Part shown: piece after piece, positions 46,782-56,451 of the stretch
Numbering within the stretch: the first letter of the stretch is position 1
How the letters are laid out: each line of letters opens with the position of its first letter
Assembly (NCBI GenBank): GCA_913051715.1
Contig: CAJXCG010000002.1
Location: 1-56,504, forward strand
Reading direction: 5' to 3'
Length of the DNA stretch: 56,504 nucleotides
Origin: an uncultured Rhodobiaceae bacterium
GTDB lineage: Bacteria; Pseudomonadota; Alphaproteobacteria; RS24
Position numbers and translations under genes: made by a program
Notes under the pieces: generated by a model
The model's database searches: none
Told to the model about the DNA's origin: nothing
What the model saw: the letters and a program-made list of their open reading frames with translations, nothing else

Positions 46782-48017
46782 CTACATGCGTTCGACGATA
46801 ATCGCCGGTGCCATGCCGCCCGCGGCGCACATGGTAACCAGACCGAATTGTTTGTCCTGACGCTCCAATTCGTCGACCATGGTGCCAATCAAAATGGCGC
46901 CCGTCGCCCCGATCGGGTGACCAAGAGCCATGGCACCGCCATTGACATTGATGAGATCGCGGTCGATGTCGAGGTCACGAATGAATTTTTCGGTCACGAC
47001 CGAGAAAGCCTCGTTGACTTCAAACAGATCAATATCGGCCAAGGTCATACCGGCCTTGTCGAGAACCTTTTTGGCAGCCGGCACAGGCGCGTTGAGCATC
47101 AGCGTCGGGCTGTCACCCATATTGGCCATAGCGACCACGCGCGCGCGTGGCTTCATGCCGTGCGCTTTGGCATAATCGTCTGACGTCAGCAGCAGCGCGG
47201 CAGCGCCATCGACAACGCCCGACGAGTTGCCCGCGTGATGCACATGGTTAATTTCCAGATCCGGATAGGCCTGATTGACCAGTTTGCGGAAGGTTGTGCC
47301 TTCTTCATCCAACGGATAGTCGGCGAGTTTGGCAAATGACGGGTCGAGCGTCCGCAGGTCGTCGCGCGTCGTTTGCGGACGCGGAAACTCTTCCTTGTCG
47401 AGCGCCAGTGAACCGTCTTCGCGGTAAACCGGAACCAGCGACTTGTCAAAATGCCCGTTATCAATCGCGTGTTTGGCGCGTTGCTGGCTGACATAAGCCA
47501 GATCGTCGACCGCCTCGCGGTCAATATTTTCCAGCGTTGCAATGGCGTCGGCACACACACCCTGGTGCGGCTGGGGGTGCTCGGCGCGCAGGCGCAAATT
47601 TCCATTGTCGAGGAATGGCGAGCCTTTGAACCCTTCGGAGCCATAAAGCGACATCATTTCCGTGCCGCCGGCCACGCACATGTCTTCCATGCCCGACATA
47701 ATATTCGCCGCAGCAATGTTAACCGTGGTGATGCCCGTGCCGCAGAAACGGTCGAGCGTCATGGCGCTGGACTTCACATCATAGCCGGCGTCAAGCGCTG
47801 CCATGCGGCCCAAATCACCGCCCTGAACACCGCGCTGGCTGCTAGTTCCCCAGACAATGTCGCCAACTTCGGCAGTGTCAAAATCATTGCGCTCGGTCAG
47901 TGCTTTCAACACAGTGGCACCCAGATGTTGTGGGTGAATGTCGGACAAGGCACCTTTGCCCGGTTTGCCGATGCCCCGTGGCGTACGGCACGCATCTATA
48001 ATCCATGCTTCGTTCAT
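46782..48017 (-). CDS. Acetyl-CoA acetyltransferase / 3-ketoacyl-CoA thiolase
   Basis: A 411 aa thiolase. The nucleophilic Cys is in TLDRFCGTGITTVN, the catalytic His in GGAMALGHPIGATGA, the second Cys in VTMCAAGGMAPAI, and the NEAF motif is present. The start MNEAWIIDACRTPRGIGKPGKG has an AAAGGGAG site 7 nt upstream. It is either biosynthetic or degradative; its place among acyl-CoA dehydrogenases favours cleavage in beta-oxidation of an unusual or branched substrate, which is inference. Confidence 0.93.
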   Translation of the reverse strand: MNEAWIIDACRTPRGIGKPGKGALSDIHPQHLGATVLKALTERNDFDTAEVGDIVWGTSSQRGVQGGDLGRMAALDAGYDVKSSAMTLDRFCGTGITTVNIAAANIMSGMEDMCVAGGTEMMSLYGSEGFKGSPFLDNGNLRLRAEHPQPHQGVCADAIATLENIDREAVDDLAYVSQQRAKHAIDNGHFDKSLVPVYREDGSLALDKEEFPRPQTTRDDLRTLDPSFAKLADYPLDEEGTTFRKLVNQAYPDLEINHVHHAGNSSGVVDGAAALLLTSDDYAKAHGMKPRARVVAMANMGDSPTLMLNAPVPAAKKVLDKAGMTLADIDLFEVNEAFSVVTEKFIRDLDIDRDLINVNGGAMALGHPIGATGAILIGTMVDELERQDKQFGLVTMCAAGGMAPAIIVERM

Positions 48018-48065
48018 GGCTGAACTCCCTTTGTAAAATTAGACCGAAACAATGGCGGCAAATCT

Positions 48066-48100
48066 TCTTGAAATCAAGATGCAAATCCATCCCGATCGGG
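48066..48100. promoter_or_regulatory. Two palindromes in the divergent thiolase / acyl-CoA dehydrogenase region
   Basis: TCTTGA (48066-48071) and TCAAGA (48074-48079) form an inverted repeat around AA; CCCGATCGGG (48091-48100) is a perfect 10-bp palindrome. Both lie in the 146 bp between divergent beta-oxidation genes and may be operators for a shared regulator. Confidence 0.4.
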
Positions 48101-48163
48101 TCGGCCCCGCATGGTTGATAATTTCAAATGCCTGCCTATGATGTCGGACATGCGGAGGTCAAT

Positions 48164-49324
48164 ATGGATTTTCAACTAAGCGAACAACAACATGAATTGC
48201 AGGCGGCGGCGCGCAAGTTTGCCCGCGCCGAAATGCCGGCGGTGGCTGAAATATGCGAAGAATCCGGTCACCCGCCCGGCCGCGAGGTGCTGCGTCGGTT
48301 GGGCGAAATGGGTTTTTTGGGCGTCAATATTCCCGAAAGTCTGGGCGGGCTGGGGCTTGGCAATTTGGAAGCCTTGTTGGTGCTGGAAGAATTTGCCCAA
48401 ATCTCGTCAGCCTCTGCGTTTCCGCTATTTGAGGCCAATGTCGGCCCTGTGCACGCCATTGTTCATTTTGCCTCGGAAGCCTTGCAACGAAAAATCGTAC
48501 CCGAAGTCTGCCGTGGCGAAATGGTGCTGGCGGTTTCCATGTCCGAGCCGCAAGCCGGCAGCGCGCTGACGGATTTGACGACGCGCGGCGTTGTCGCTGA
48601 TGGCAAGGTGGTGCTCAACGGGCAAAAACGCTGGTGCTCGGGCGGCGGCCATTCCGACGGTTATTTGATTTACACCCGCCTGTCCGACGACCCGGGCGCC
48701 AAGGGCATTGGCGCGGTGTTTGTTGAAAACGGCACGCCCGGGCTCAGCTTTGGCGCGCAGGAAGATTTGATGGGGTTTCGCGGTGTGCCCTCGGCGGATA
48801 TTTTTCTGGATGACGTTACTGTGCCCGAAGACAATATTGTTGTGCCCGCAGGCGGCTTCCGCAAATTGATGGAGGCTTTTGATCTGGAGCGCTGCGGCAA
48901 TGCGACCATGGCGCTGGGCCAAGCCTCGGGCGCGCTGCATGATGTTGTGGCTTATGTTCAAGAACGCGAGCAATTCGGGAAGCCGCTGGTTGATTTTCAA
49001 GGCGTTCAAATCAAGCTTGCAGAGATGCAAATGCGTGTCGAAGCCGCGCGGCTGCTGATCCACCGGGCAGCGGTGAACGCGCAAGACGGGCTGCCAAGCG
49101 TCATCGACAGTTCGGTAGCCAAATGCTTTGCCAATGAAATTTGCCGCGAGATTACCGGTGCTGCCGTTCAGCTTATGGGTGGCTATGGATATTCCAAAGC
49201 CTATCCGATGGAACGGCGCATGCGCGATGCGTGGGGCTGGGGCATTGCGGGCGGCGCGATCGATATTCAAAAAACCAATATCACGGCGGTTATGGTCGGT
49301 CGTCGCTTCGACCAGCGGCGCTAA
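48164..49324 (+). CDS. Acyl-CoA dehydrogenase
   Basis: A 386 aa flavoenzyme. N-terminal DFQLSEQQHELQAAARKFARAEM, FAD/substrate region LAVSMSEPQAGSALTDLTT and VLNGQKRWCSGGGHSDGYLIY, and C-terminal YVQEREQFGKPLVDFQGVQIKLAEMQ, GAAVQLMGGYGYSKAYPMERRMRDAWGW (shown in part by motif). A Glu at the isovaleryl-type base position is present (FDLERCGNATMAL), so it should be active alone. The ATG at 48164 has GGAGG 5 nt upstream. The substrate is not determinable from sequence. Confidence 0.9.
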   Translation: MDFQLSEQQHELQAAARKFARAEMPAVAEICEESGHPPGREVLRRLGEMGFLGVNIPESLGGLGLGNLEALLVLEEFAQISSASAFPLFEANVGPVHAIVHFASEALQRKIVPEVCRGEMVLAVSMSEPQAGSALTDLTTRGVVADGKVVLNGQKRWCSGGGHSDGYLIYTRLSDDPGAKGIGAVFVENGTPGLSFGAQEDLMGFRGVPSADIFLDDVTVPEDNIVVPAGGFRKLMEAFDLERCGNATMALGQASGALHDVVAYVQEREQFGKPLVDFQGVQIKLAEMQMRVEAARLLIHRAAVNAQDGLPSVIDSSVAKCFANEICREITGAAVQLMGGYGYSKAYPMERRMRDAWGWGIAGGAIDIQKTNITAVMVGRRFDQRR

Positions 49325-49342
49325 TGCCGAAATCGTTTCAGC

Positions 49343-50791
49343 CTATTTAATCTGTTTTTTCAAAAAATCGGGCATGTTGCCGTCAAACGCGTCCGACGAT
49401 TGAGCTTTGGCTTTGCGCGGCGGAGGCGCGGTTTTTTCAGCCTTTGCATTTTGAGATTTTTCGGCAGTCGGTGTTGCGTCAGGCTTCTTGTTGTTGGGCG
49501 TTTTACGCCTATTGCGACCAAGCAGCCCGCGCCGTCGGCCTGCATGATTATCGGTGCCATTGCCGCCGGTGGGTGAGGGGTCATCCGATTTGGCGTCCGT
49601 TTTACGCCGCCGCGGTTTGCCCTTTGCGGCGGGCTTATCGGTTTCCGCCGCATCCAGACCGGGCAATTCTTCGCGTGGGATTTCCAGCTTGATCAGCCCT
49701 TCAATGGTTTGCACATATTTATCGTCCTGGCGGGTCGCCAGCATATAGGCGGCCCCTGTGCGCCCGGCGCGGCCCGTGCGCCCAATGCGGTGCACATAGT
49801 CTTCAGCGTGCGACGGCACGTCAAAATTGAAAACATGGCTGACATTGGGAATATCCAAGCCGCGCGCGGCGACATCGCTGGCGATGAGATATTTTGCCGA
49901 ACCCGATTTGAACTCATCAAGCATTTTAAGGCGGATGTGTTGATCCATGTCGCCATGTAACGATACAGCTGAATATCCATGCCGCTGAAGGCTTTCCAGC
50001 AAGGTGCCGATATCGCGTTTGCGATTGCAGAAGATGATGCCATTGGTCACTTCTTCGCGGTCGAAAAGCGCGCGCAATGCCGCGCGCTTGCTCATCGGCG
50101 CAACCTCGATCAGCGTTTGCGACACGTTTTTATTGGTCGAAGAGGGCGGGGCCACTTCGATACGCTGCGGGGCTTGCAGGAATTGTTCGGACAAGCGCGT
50201 GATTTCCGGCGGCATGGTGGCAGAGAAAAACAATGTCTGGCGCGTGAAAGGCAGGAGCTTCACAATGCGTTCAATGTCGGGAATAAAGCCCATATCCAGC
50301 ATACGGTCGGCTTCGTCAATCACCAAAACTTCAACGCCGCGCAGCATCACCTTGCCGCGTTCGACATGGTCGAGCAAGCGGCCCGGCGTGGCAATCAGTA
50401 CATCGGCACCGCGCTCGATCGCACGTTCCTGGTCGCCAAACGACACACCGCCAATCAGCAGTGCTTTGGTCAGGCGGGTGTTTTGACCATAAAGATCAAA
50501 ATTTTCCGCAACCTGCGCCGCCAGTTCGCGCGTCGGCTCCAAAATCAGCGTGCGCGGCATGCGTGCCTTGGCGCGGCCCTTCATTAACCGATTGATCATC
50601 GGCAAGGTGAAGCCAGCCGTTTTGCCCGTGCCGGTCTGGGCGATGCCAAGCACATCGCGCCCCGCCATAACCGCTGGGATCGCTTGCGCCTGAATGGGCG
50701 TTGGGGTGGTGTAGCCTACCTGATTGATGGCGGCCATGATTTCCGGGGCCAGCCCCAGATCCTCGAAAGAGGTGATTGCTTCTGAACTCAT
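49343..50791 (-). CDS. DEAD-box RNA helicase, RhlE-like
   Basis: A 482 aa ATP-dependent RNA helicase. Q motif and motifs in order: FEDLGLAPEIM, PTPIQAQAIP, AQTGTGKT, PTRELAAQ, ATPGRLLDH, VIDEADRMLDMGF, FFSATMP, IIFCNRKRD, ASDVAARGLDIP and HRIGRTGRAG. The C-terminal ~110 residues are a basic, disordered tail rich in Lys, Arg, Pro and Ala, as in RhlE-type helicases of ribosome assembly and mRNA decay. Two ATGs are close together; I choose the second (50791), because the first (50797) directly touches the ACGGA ribosome site. The leader is unusual (see separate entry). Confidence 0.93.
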   Translation of the reverse strand: MSSEAITSFEDLGLAPEIMAAINQVGYTTPTPIQAQAIPAVMAGRDVLGIAQTGTGKTAGFTLPMINRLMKGRAKARMPRTLILEPTRELAAQVAENFDLYGQNTRLTKALLIGGVSFGDQERAIERGADVLIATPGRLLDHVERGKVMLRGVEVLVIDEADRMLDMGFIPDIERIVKLLPFTRQTLFFSATMPPEITRLSEQFLQAPQRIEVAPPSSTNKNVSQTLIEVAPMSKRAALRALFDREEVTNGIIFCNRKRDIGTLLESLQRHGYSAVSLHGDMDQHIRLKMLDEFKSGSAKYLIASDVAARGLDIPNVSHVFNFDVPSHAEDYVHRIGRTGRAGRTGAAYMLATRQDDKYVQTIEGLIKLEIPREELPGLDAAETDKPAAKGKPRRRKTDAKSDDPSPTGGNGTDNHAGRRRGLLGRNRRKTPNNKKPDATPTAEKSQNAKAEKTAPPPRKAKAQSSDAFDGNMPDFLKKQIK

Positions 50792-50826
50792 TTTCATTCC
50801 GTGTTGGTCGGGGCCGGTGCCCTGAC

Positions 50827-50881
50827 GAGGCTGCGCCTCCCAGTGAGGCTATATATCGAAGTTGTATATCGAGGCGATATA
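50827..50881. promoter_or_regulatory. TATATCG half-sites and hairpin in the helicase leader
   Basis: TATATCG occurs at 50852-50858 and 50865-50871 and, inverted as CGATATA, at 50875-50881; the last two form a perfect 7-bp dyad around AGG. Nearer the gene, GAGGC (50827-50831) and GCCTC (50835-50839) can form a hairpin. All lie 36-90 nt upstream of the helicase ATG. Confidence 0.5.
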
Positions 50882-50910
50882 GGGTCGAAAAATTTACTGC
50901 ATTCGACCAA

Positions 50911-50932
50911 AATTCAGGCCACCACGGCCTGA
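50911..50932 (-). terminator. Possible parE terminator
   Basis: TCAGGCC (50914-50920) and GGCCTGA (50926-50932) form a 7-bp stem with a 5-nt loop. On the minus strand it is followed by a short ATTTT. It lies about 80 nt after the parE stop. The T-tract is weak. Confidence 0.45.
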
Positions 50933-51012
50933 CCTGCTTCCAGATGAACGCAATCTAGGTTGTTTTGCCGACCGCGGCAAGGCGTTTGTCTGACGCAGCT
51001 CCGAGTTTTGGG

Positions 51013-53130
51013 TCAAATATCCAGCAAGGCGTCATCGGCAAAGGCCGCATTTTCCTGAATAAACCGAAAACGCAATTCCGGCTTATTGCCCATCAGGTTT
51101 TTTACCGCCTTGGAGGTTGCGGCATTTTCGTCTTCCGGAATTGTGACCTGCATCAACGTGCGTTGACCGGGGATCATCGTGGTTTCTTTCAACTGCGCGG
51201 GCAGCATTTCGCCAAGCCCTTTGAAACGGCTGACATCAACCTTGGCATTGGCGCGAAATTCGGATTTAAGCAGGGCTTCGCGATGCGCGTCGTCGCGCGC
51301 ATAGACCGTTTTTGCGCCTTGCGCCAGCCGATAGAGTGGCGGCACGGCGAGATAAAGATGCCGATTGCGGATAAGCTCCGGCATTTGCTCGAAGAAAAAT
51401 GTGATGAGCAGCGCGGCAATATGCGCGCCATCGACATCGGCATCGGTCATGATGATAACTTTTTCATAACGCAAGCGCGTGTCGTCATAATTGGCGCCCG
51501 TGCCGCAGCCCAAGGCTTGCACCAGATCGCTGATTTGTTGGCTTTGTTGCATTTTGGATGTCGTGGCATTGGCGACGTTCAAAATCTTGCCGCGCAAGGG
51601 AAGGATGGCTTGGGTTTTGCGATTGCGCGCTTGCTTTGCGCTGCCGCCCGCGCTGTCGCCCTCGACGATAAAAATTTCCGAGCCTTCCGCCGAGGCTTGC
51701 GCGCAGTCGGCCAGCTTGCCCGGCAGACGCAGTTTGCGTACGGCGGATTTTCGGTTTACTTCGCGCTCCTGGCGTCGGCGCACCCGTTCTTCGGCGCGGT
51801 CGATCACCCAGTTCAGCAATTTGTCGGCGTCTTGTGGGGCGGCAGTGAGATAATGCTCGAAGTGATCGCGCAAGGCCGTCTCCACAATGCGCGCGGCTTC
51901 GGGCGTGGCCAATTTGTCTTTGGTTTGGCCTTGAAATTCGGGTTCGCGGATGAAAACCGAAACCAGCGCGGCGGCTGTGCCCATCACGTCTTCGGCGGTA
52001 ATCAACGCGGCTTTTTTATTGTTCACCCGTTCGGCATAGGCTTTCAATCCCTTGGTAAGCGCAGATCTGAGGCCTTGTTCATGCGTGCCGCCCTCAGGCG
52101 TCGGCACAGTGTTGCAATAGCTTGCTGACATGCCATCGGCATTGCCAATCCCTGCGCCGACCCAGCTAACCGCCCATTCGACACTGCCGTGTCCGGCGTC
52201 TTTGGTGACCTTGCCCGCAAACGGCACGGGCGTCACGGTTGTGCGCCCGCCAATATGTTCCTCCAGATAATCTTTCAGACCATTGGGAAATTTCAACACG
52301 TCTTCGGCAGGCGTTTTGTCAGTGTCTTTGATTAATGCCGGGTCGCAGCGCCAGCGAATTTCAACCCCGCCGAACAAATAGGCTTTGGCTTTTGACATGG
52401 CATAGAGGCGGTCGGGGTCGAGCATGGTTTTGGTGCCGAAAATCTCGGCATCGGGCGTAAAAGTCACGCAAGTGCCGCGTCGATTTTTCGCCGCCCCCAG
52501 CGTTTTCAAACCACCCTTGGCAAGCCCGCGCTCGAAGCGCTGCTCAAACAATTTTTTGTCGCGCGCCACTTCCACAACAAGAAGCGATGACAGCGCATTG
52601 ACCACCGAAACCCCGACGCCGTGCAGACCACCGGACGTGTCATAGGCCTCACCGCCAAATTTACCACCCGCATGCAGGGTCGTCATGATGACTTCGAGCG
52701 CCGATTTATCCTTGAATTTGGGGTGCGGGTCGACGGGGATACCGCGGCCATTATCGCGCACAGAGACAGTATTATCGGCCATCACCTCGACCTCGATAAA
52801 GCTGGCATGTCCGGCGACCGCCTCATCCATGGAATTGTCGATCACCTCTGCAAACAAATGGTGCATGGCGCGCATATCCGTTCCGCCAATATACATGCCG
52901 GGGCGACGACGCACCGGCTCCAGCCCTTCCAGCACCTCAATGTCGCTGGCGGTATAGGTTTTTTCGCCTTTTGTTTTGCTGGTTGCTTTGGCGCTAGATT
53001 TGGAAGTGGATTTGGATGCGGGTTTTTTTGCCGCTTTCGGAGCCGCGCGCTTGGTCGTTTTACCTGCCGCGACGGGCGCTGTTTCTTCAAACAAATCGCC
53101 TGTTTTTGTCGCTGTTTTCCGTCGTGGCAT
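51013..53130 (-). CDS. parE: DNA topoisomerase IV subunit B
   Basis: A 705 aa GHKL ATPase subunit of the decatenating enzyme topo IV. A basic Lys/Ala/Ser-rich N-terminal extension (about 1-58), as in alphaproteobacterial ParE, precedes VLEGLEPVRRRPGMYIGG, the ATP site EVIDNSMDEAVAG and DNGRGIPV, and the SGGLHGVGVSVVNALS lid; the Toprim domain has EGDSAGGSAKQARNRKTQAI and IMTDADVDGAHI. These favour ParE over GyrB; no GyrB-type insertion is seen. The ATG at 53130 is divergent from the Old Yellow Enzyme gene. Confidence 0.94.
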   Translation of the reverse strand: MPRRKTATKTGDLFEETAPVAAGKTTKRAAPKAAKKPASKSTSKSSAKATSKTKGEKTYTASDIEVLEGLEPVRRRPGMYIGGTDMRAMHHLFAEVIDNSMDEAVAGHASFIEVEVMADNTVSVRDNGRGIPVDPHPKFKDKSALEVIMTTLHAGGKFGGEAYDTSGGLHGVGVSVVNALSSLLVVEVARDKKLFEQRFERGLAKGGLKTLGAAKNRRGTCVTFTPDAEIFGTKTMLDPDRLYAMSKAKAYLFGGVEIRWRCDPALIKDTDKTPAEDVLKFPNGLKDYLEEHIGGRTTVTPVPFAGKVTKDAGHGSVEWAVSWVGAGIGNADGMSASYCNTVPTPEGGTHEQGLRSALTKGLKAYAERVNNKKAALITAEDVMGTAAALVSVFIREPEFQGQTKDKLATPEAARIVETALRDHFEHYLTAAPQDADKLLNWVIDRAEERVRRRQEREVNRKSAVRKLRLPGKLADCAQASAEGSEIFIVEGDSAGGSAKQARNRKTQAILPLRGKILNVANATTSKMQQSQQISDLVQALGCGTGANYDDTRLRYEKVIIMTDADVDGAHIAALLITFFFEQMPELIRNRHLYLAVPPLYRLAQGAKTVYARDDAHREALLKSEFRANAKVDVSRFKGLGEMLPAQLKETTMIPGQRTLMQVTIPEDENAATSKAVKNLMGNKPELRFRFIQENAAFADDALLDI

Positions 53131-53163
53131 GGTGCACTCGCGCTTGAACTTTTCGAATCGTTT

Positions 53164-53187
53164 GTTAGTCTAACGCGCATTGCGTTA
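53164..53187. promoter_or_regulatory. Overlapping palindromes before the Old Yellow Enzyme gene
   Basis: GTTAG-T-CTAAC (53164-53174) is a perfect 11-bp palindrome. It overlaps a second inverted repeat, TAACGC (53171-53176) and GCGTTA (53182-53187) around GCATT, which ends 2 nt before the GGGAG ribosome site. It may be an operator in the 70 bp divergent region, or an RNA hairpin next to the start. Confidence 0.5.
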
Positions 53188-53200
53188 TTGGGAGAATAAA

Positions 53201-54535
53201 ATGGCTGTGAAAACGAAAATTAATATTGAGTCTGCGCTTAAATTGCCATGCGGCGTTAAAGTCAAGAACCGGATATGTAAAGCAGCCATGACCGAAGGCC
53301 TTGCCGATGAGCAAAATCGGGCCACGCAAAAACACGCTACGCTTTACGAACGCTGGGCAAATGGCGGTTCTGGCATTTTGCTGACCGGCAATGTGCAAAT
53401 AGACCATCGCTATCTCGAGCGCCCGGGCAATGTGGTGATCGAAGGCCAACAGAGCAATGAACAAATTGCCCGCCTGCGCGCCTATGCCGAAGCCGGCACG
53501 AAAAACGACACGCATTTATGGATGCAGATCAGCCATGCCGGTCGCCAGACGCCCGAGGCGGTTGCACCGACACCAGTTGGCCCGTCCGACATACAGTTGA
53601 AAATGCCCGGTGCGGCTTTTGGAAAACCGCGTCCGCTGGAACATGACGAGATTTTAGATATCATTGCGCGCTTTGCCCATACCGCGAAAATTGCCAAGGA
53701 TACGGGGTTTACCGGCGTTCAACTGCACGGCGCGCACGGCTATTTGCTGTCCGAGTTTTTGTCGCCCGATATCAACACCCGAACGGATGACTGGGGCGGC
53801 TCGCTGGAAAACCGAGCGCGTTTGTTGATCGAAACCATTCGTGCTGTTCGCAAGGCCGTGGGCACCAAATTCCCGGTCGCCCTGAAGCTCAATTCCTCCG
53901 ATTTTCAAAAAGGTGGCTTTTCGCACGAAGACGCCGTGCAAGTCGCCGCCTGGCTCAATGATGAAGGTCTGGATTTGCTGGAAGTGTCGGGCGGTACTTA
54001 CGAACAACCCAAACTGGTTGGCCTCGACAATATGACCATTAATCCCGACCGCGCCGAGCAGGTGCGCGCCAGCACCATCGCGCGCGAGGCGTATTTTCTG
54101 GATTATGCCAAGGATATCCGCGCCGTTTTCAAAGGCCCGCTTATGGTCACGGGCGGGTTTCGATCGCGCGCCGGCATGGATGCGGCCTTGGAGGCTGACG
54201 CGTGCGACATTGTCGGGGTCGGGCGCCCGCTTTGCGTCGACGCCGATGTCGTGAACAAGTTGCTTTCAGGGGCCGAAGAAACCACGACGATTTTCGAAAA
54301 ACGCCTCGAGATTGGCCCAAAAATCCTGCGTCCAATTCTGGGTCTGAATTCGCCCATGCGGTTTTTTGCAACGCTGAACGGCTGGGGCCAACAGGGATGG
54401 TGGTGTCTGCAAATTATCAATATGGGCGAGGGGCGCGACCCCAATTTGGACATGGGCGTGTTCAAGGCTTTGACCAGCTATCAGGCCAATGAAAAAAATG
54501 CGGCAGAGGCCTATAACGCGCATTGGAATGCCTAG
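53201..54535 (+). CDS. NADH:flavin oxidoreductase, Old Yellow Enzyme family
   Basis: A 444 aa FMN-binding TIM-barrel protein that reduces activated C=C bonds of electrophilic substrates. Features: NRICKAAMTEGLADEQNRAT, MQISHAGRQT, the substrate-side GVQLHGAHGYLLSEFLSP and TRTDDWGGSLENRARLL, VSGGTYEQP, and the phosphate loop VTGGFRSRAGMDAAL with GVGRPLCVDADVV. The C-terminal ~90 residues extend beyond the barrel. The ATG at 53201 has GGGAG 6 nt upstream. The substrate is unknown. Confidence 0.92.
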   Translation: MAVKTKINIESALKLPCGVKVKNRICKAAMTEGLADEQNRATQKHATLYERWANGGSGILLTGNVQIDHRYLERPGNVVIEGQQSNEQIARLRAYAEAGTKNDTHLWMQISHAGRQTPEAVAPTPVGPSDIQLKMPGAAFGKPRPLEHDEILDIIARFAHTAKIAKDTGFTGVQLHGAHGYLLSEFLSPDINTRTDDWGGSLENRARLLIETIRAVRKAVGTKFPVALKLNSSDFQKGGFSHEDAVQVAAWLNDEGLDLLEVSGGTYEQPKLVGLDNMTINPDRAEQVRASTIAREAYFLDYAKDIRAVFKGPLMVTGGFRSRAGMDAALEADACDIVGVGRPLCVDADVVNKLLSGAEETTTIFEKRLEIGPKILRPILGLNSPMRFFATLNGWGQQGWWCLQIINMGEGRDPNLDMGVFKALTSYQANEKNAAEAYNAHWNA

Positions 54536-54573
54536 CTGCGAGATCTCGGGCGTTAGACCATAACCGGCACGAC

Positions 54574-54606
54574 AAAAAAGAGCGGCCCCCAAGGGGAGCC
54601 GCTCTT
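54574..54606 (-). terminator. Rho-independent terminator of glnA
   Basis: AAGAGCGGC (54578-54586) pairs with GCCGCTCTT (54598-54606), extended inside by CCCC and GGGG with one bulge. On the minus strand it is followed by TTTTTT (54574-54579). It lies about 25 nt after the glnA stop, in the gap between two convergent genes. Confidence 0.9.
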
Positions 54607-54631
54607 CCGCGTTGGTGTTGAGTAAGAGGAT

Positions 54632-56041
54632 TTAAACGCTGTAATACATGTCGAACTCGACCGGGTGCGGCGTGTGCTCGAAGCGATAAATTTCTTCCCA
54701 CTTCAGTTCGAGATAGCCGTCGATCTGGTCATCATCCATCACGCCGCCTTTTTTCAGGAAGTCGCGGTCAGCGTCGAGGGCTTCGACGGCTTCGCGCAAC
54801 GATCCGCAAACCTGCGGCACGTCTTTGAGTTCTTCCGGTGGCAATTCATACAAGTCTTTATCCATCGGATCGCCCGGATCGATTTTATTTTCGATGCCGT
54901 CAAGACCTGCCATCAGCATGGCCGTAAAGGCCAGATACGGATTTGCTGTCGGGTCGGGGAAGCGGATTTCGATACGCTTGCCCGGTGCCGAGGTTGCAAA
55001 CGGAATACGGCATGACGCCGACCGGTTGCGCGCAGAATAGGCCAGCAGAACAGGTGCTTCAAAGCCCGGGATCAAACGCTTATACGAGTTTGTCGAAGGG
55101 TTGGTCATGGCGTTGATGGCGCGCGCATGCTTGATAATGCCGCCGATATAATACAGGCAATCTTGCGACAGATCGCCGTATTTATCGCCAGCAAAGAGCG
55201 GGTTGCCGTCTTTCCAAATTGATTGGTGGCAGTGCATACCCGTGCCGTTATCGCCGTAGACGGGCTTGGGCATAAAGGTTGCGGTTTTGCCATAGGCGTG
55301 CGCCACATTGTGCACAACATATTTATAGAGCTGCAAATTGTCGGCAATATTCGTCAGTGTGTCGAATTTCAGCCCCAATTCGTGCTGGGCGGCCGCCACT
55401 TCGTGGTGATGCTTTTCTACATCAAGGCCCATTTCTTTCATCACGGCAAGCATTTCGCTACGCAAGTCTTGGCCGCTATCTACCGGATTGACCGGGAAAT
55501 AGCCGCCCTTGGTGCGCGGACGGTGACCCATATTGCCGGCTTCATATTCGGTGCCGGAATTGTCCGGCAGTTCCGTGCTGTCCAGTGAAAAGCCGGTATT
55601 GTACGGATCGGTTGAGAACCGCACATCGTCAAACACGAAAAACTCGGCTTCGGGGCCGAAATATATGGTGTCACCAATGCCGGTGGATTTCAGATATTCT
55701 TCGGCCCGCAAAGCTGTTGAGCGCGGGTCGCGGTTATAGGACTCGCCGCTATTGGGCTCCAAAATATTGCAGAAAAGCGAAAGCGTCTGCTGCGCGTAGA
55801 ACGGATCGAGCCGCGCTGACGACGGATCGGGCATCAGCGTCATGTCGGATTCGTTAATCGCTTTCCAGCCAGCGATTGAAGACCCGTCAAACATGGCGCC
55901 ATCATTGAAGAAGTCATCATCGACAAGGTCGATGTCCAAAGTTACGTGCTGCATTTTTCCCCGAGGATCGGTGAAACGCAGATCAACATATTTGACCTCA
56001 TTGTCTTTGATCATTTTTAAAACATTGGATGCGTCTGACAT
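54632..56041 (-). CDS. glnA: Glutamine synthetase, type I
   Basis: A 469 aa dodecameric GSI that makes glutamine from glutamate, ammonia and ATP. Features: [31 protein letters not shown], the Mg sites EAEFFVFD and [36 protein letters not shown], and the adenylylation site with Tyr in [10 protein letters not shown], so activity should be controlled by GlnE and PII. The ATG at 56041 has GGAG; the in-frame codons upstream are not used. 31 nt after glnB, with a strong terminator behind it. Confidence 0.97.
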   Translation of the reverse strand: MSDASNVLKMIKDNEVKYVDLRFTDPRGKMQHVTLDIDLVDDDFFNDGAMFDGSSIAGWKAINESDMTLMPDPSSARLDPFYAQQTLSLFCNILEPNSGESYNRDPRSTALRAEEYLKSTGIGDTIYFGPEAEFFVFDDVRFSTDPYNTGFSLDSTELPDNSGTEYEAGNMGHRPRTKGGYFPVNPVDSGQDLRSEMLAVMKEMGLDVEKHHHEVAAAQHELGLKFDTLTNIADNLQLYKYVVHNVAHAYGKTATFMPKPVYGDNGTGMHCHQSIWKDGNPLFAGDKYGDLSQDCLYYIGGIIKHARAINAMTNPSTNSYKRLIPGFEAPVLLAYSARNRSASCRIPFATSAPGKRIEIRFPDPTANPYLAFTAMLMAGLDGIENKIDPGDPMDKDLYELPPEELKDVPQVCGSLREAVEALDADRDFLKKGGVMDDDQIDGYLELKWEEIYRFEHTPHPVEFDMYYSV

Positions 56042-56072
56042 AATTTTCTCCACTTTTCGTCAAATAAGAAGG

Positions 56073-56429
<357 letters not shown>

Positions 56430-56451
56430 TCACTCGCCTGTAACTCTATGC

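Noticed and set aside
50965-52128. 387-codon plus-strand open frame opposite parE
   Set aside because: Antisense shadow of the strongly conserved ParE C-terminal half; no ribosome site and no known family.
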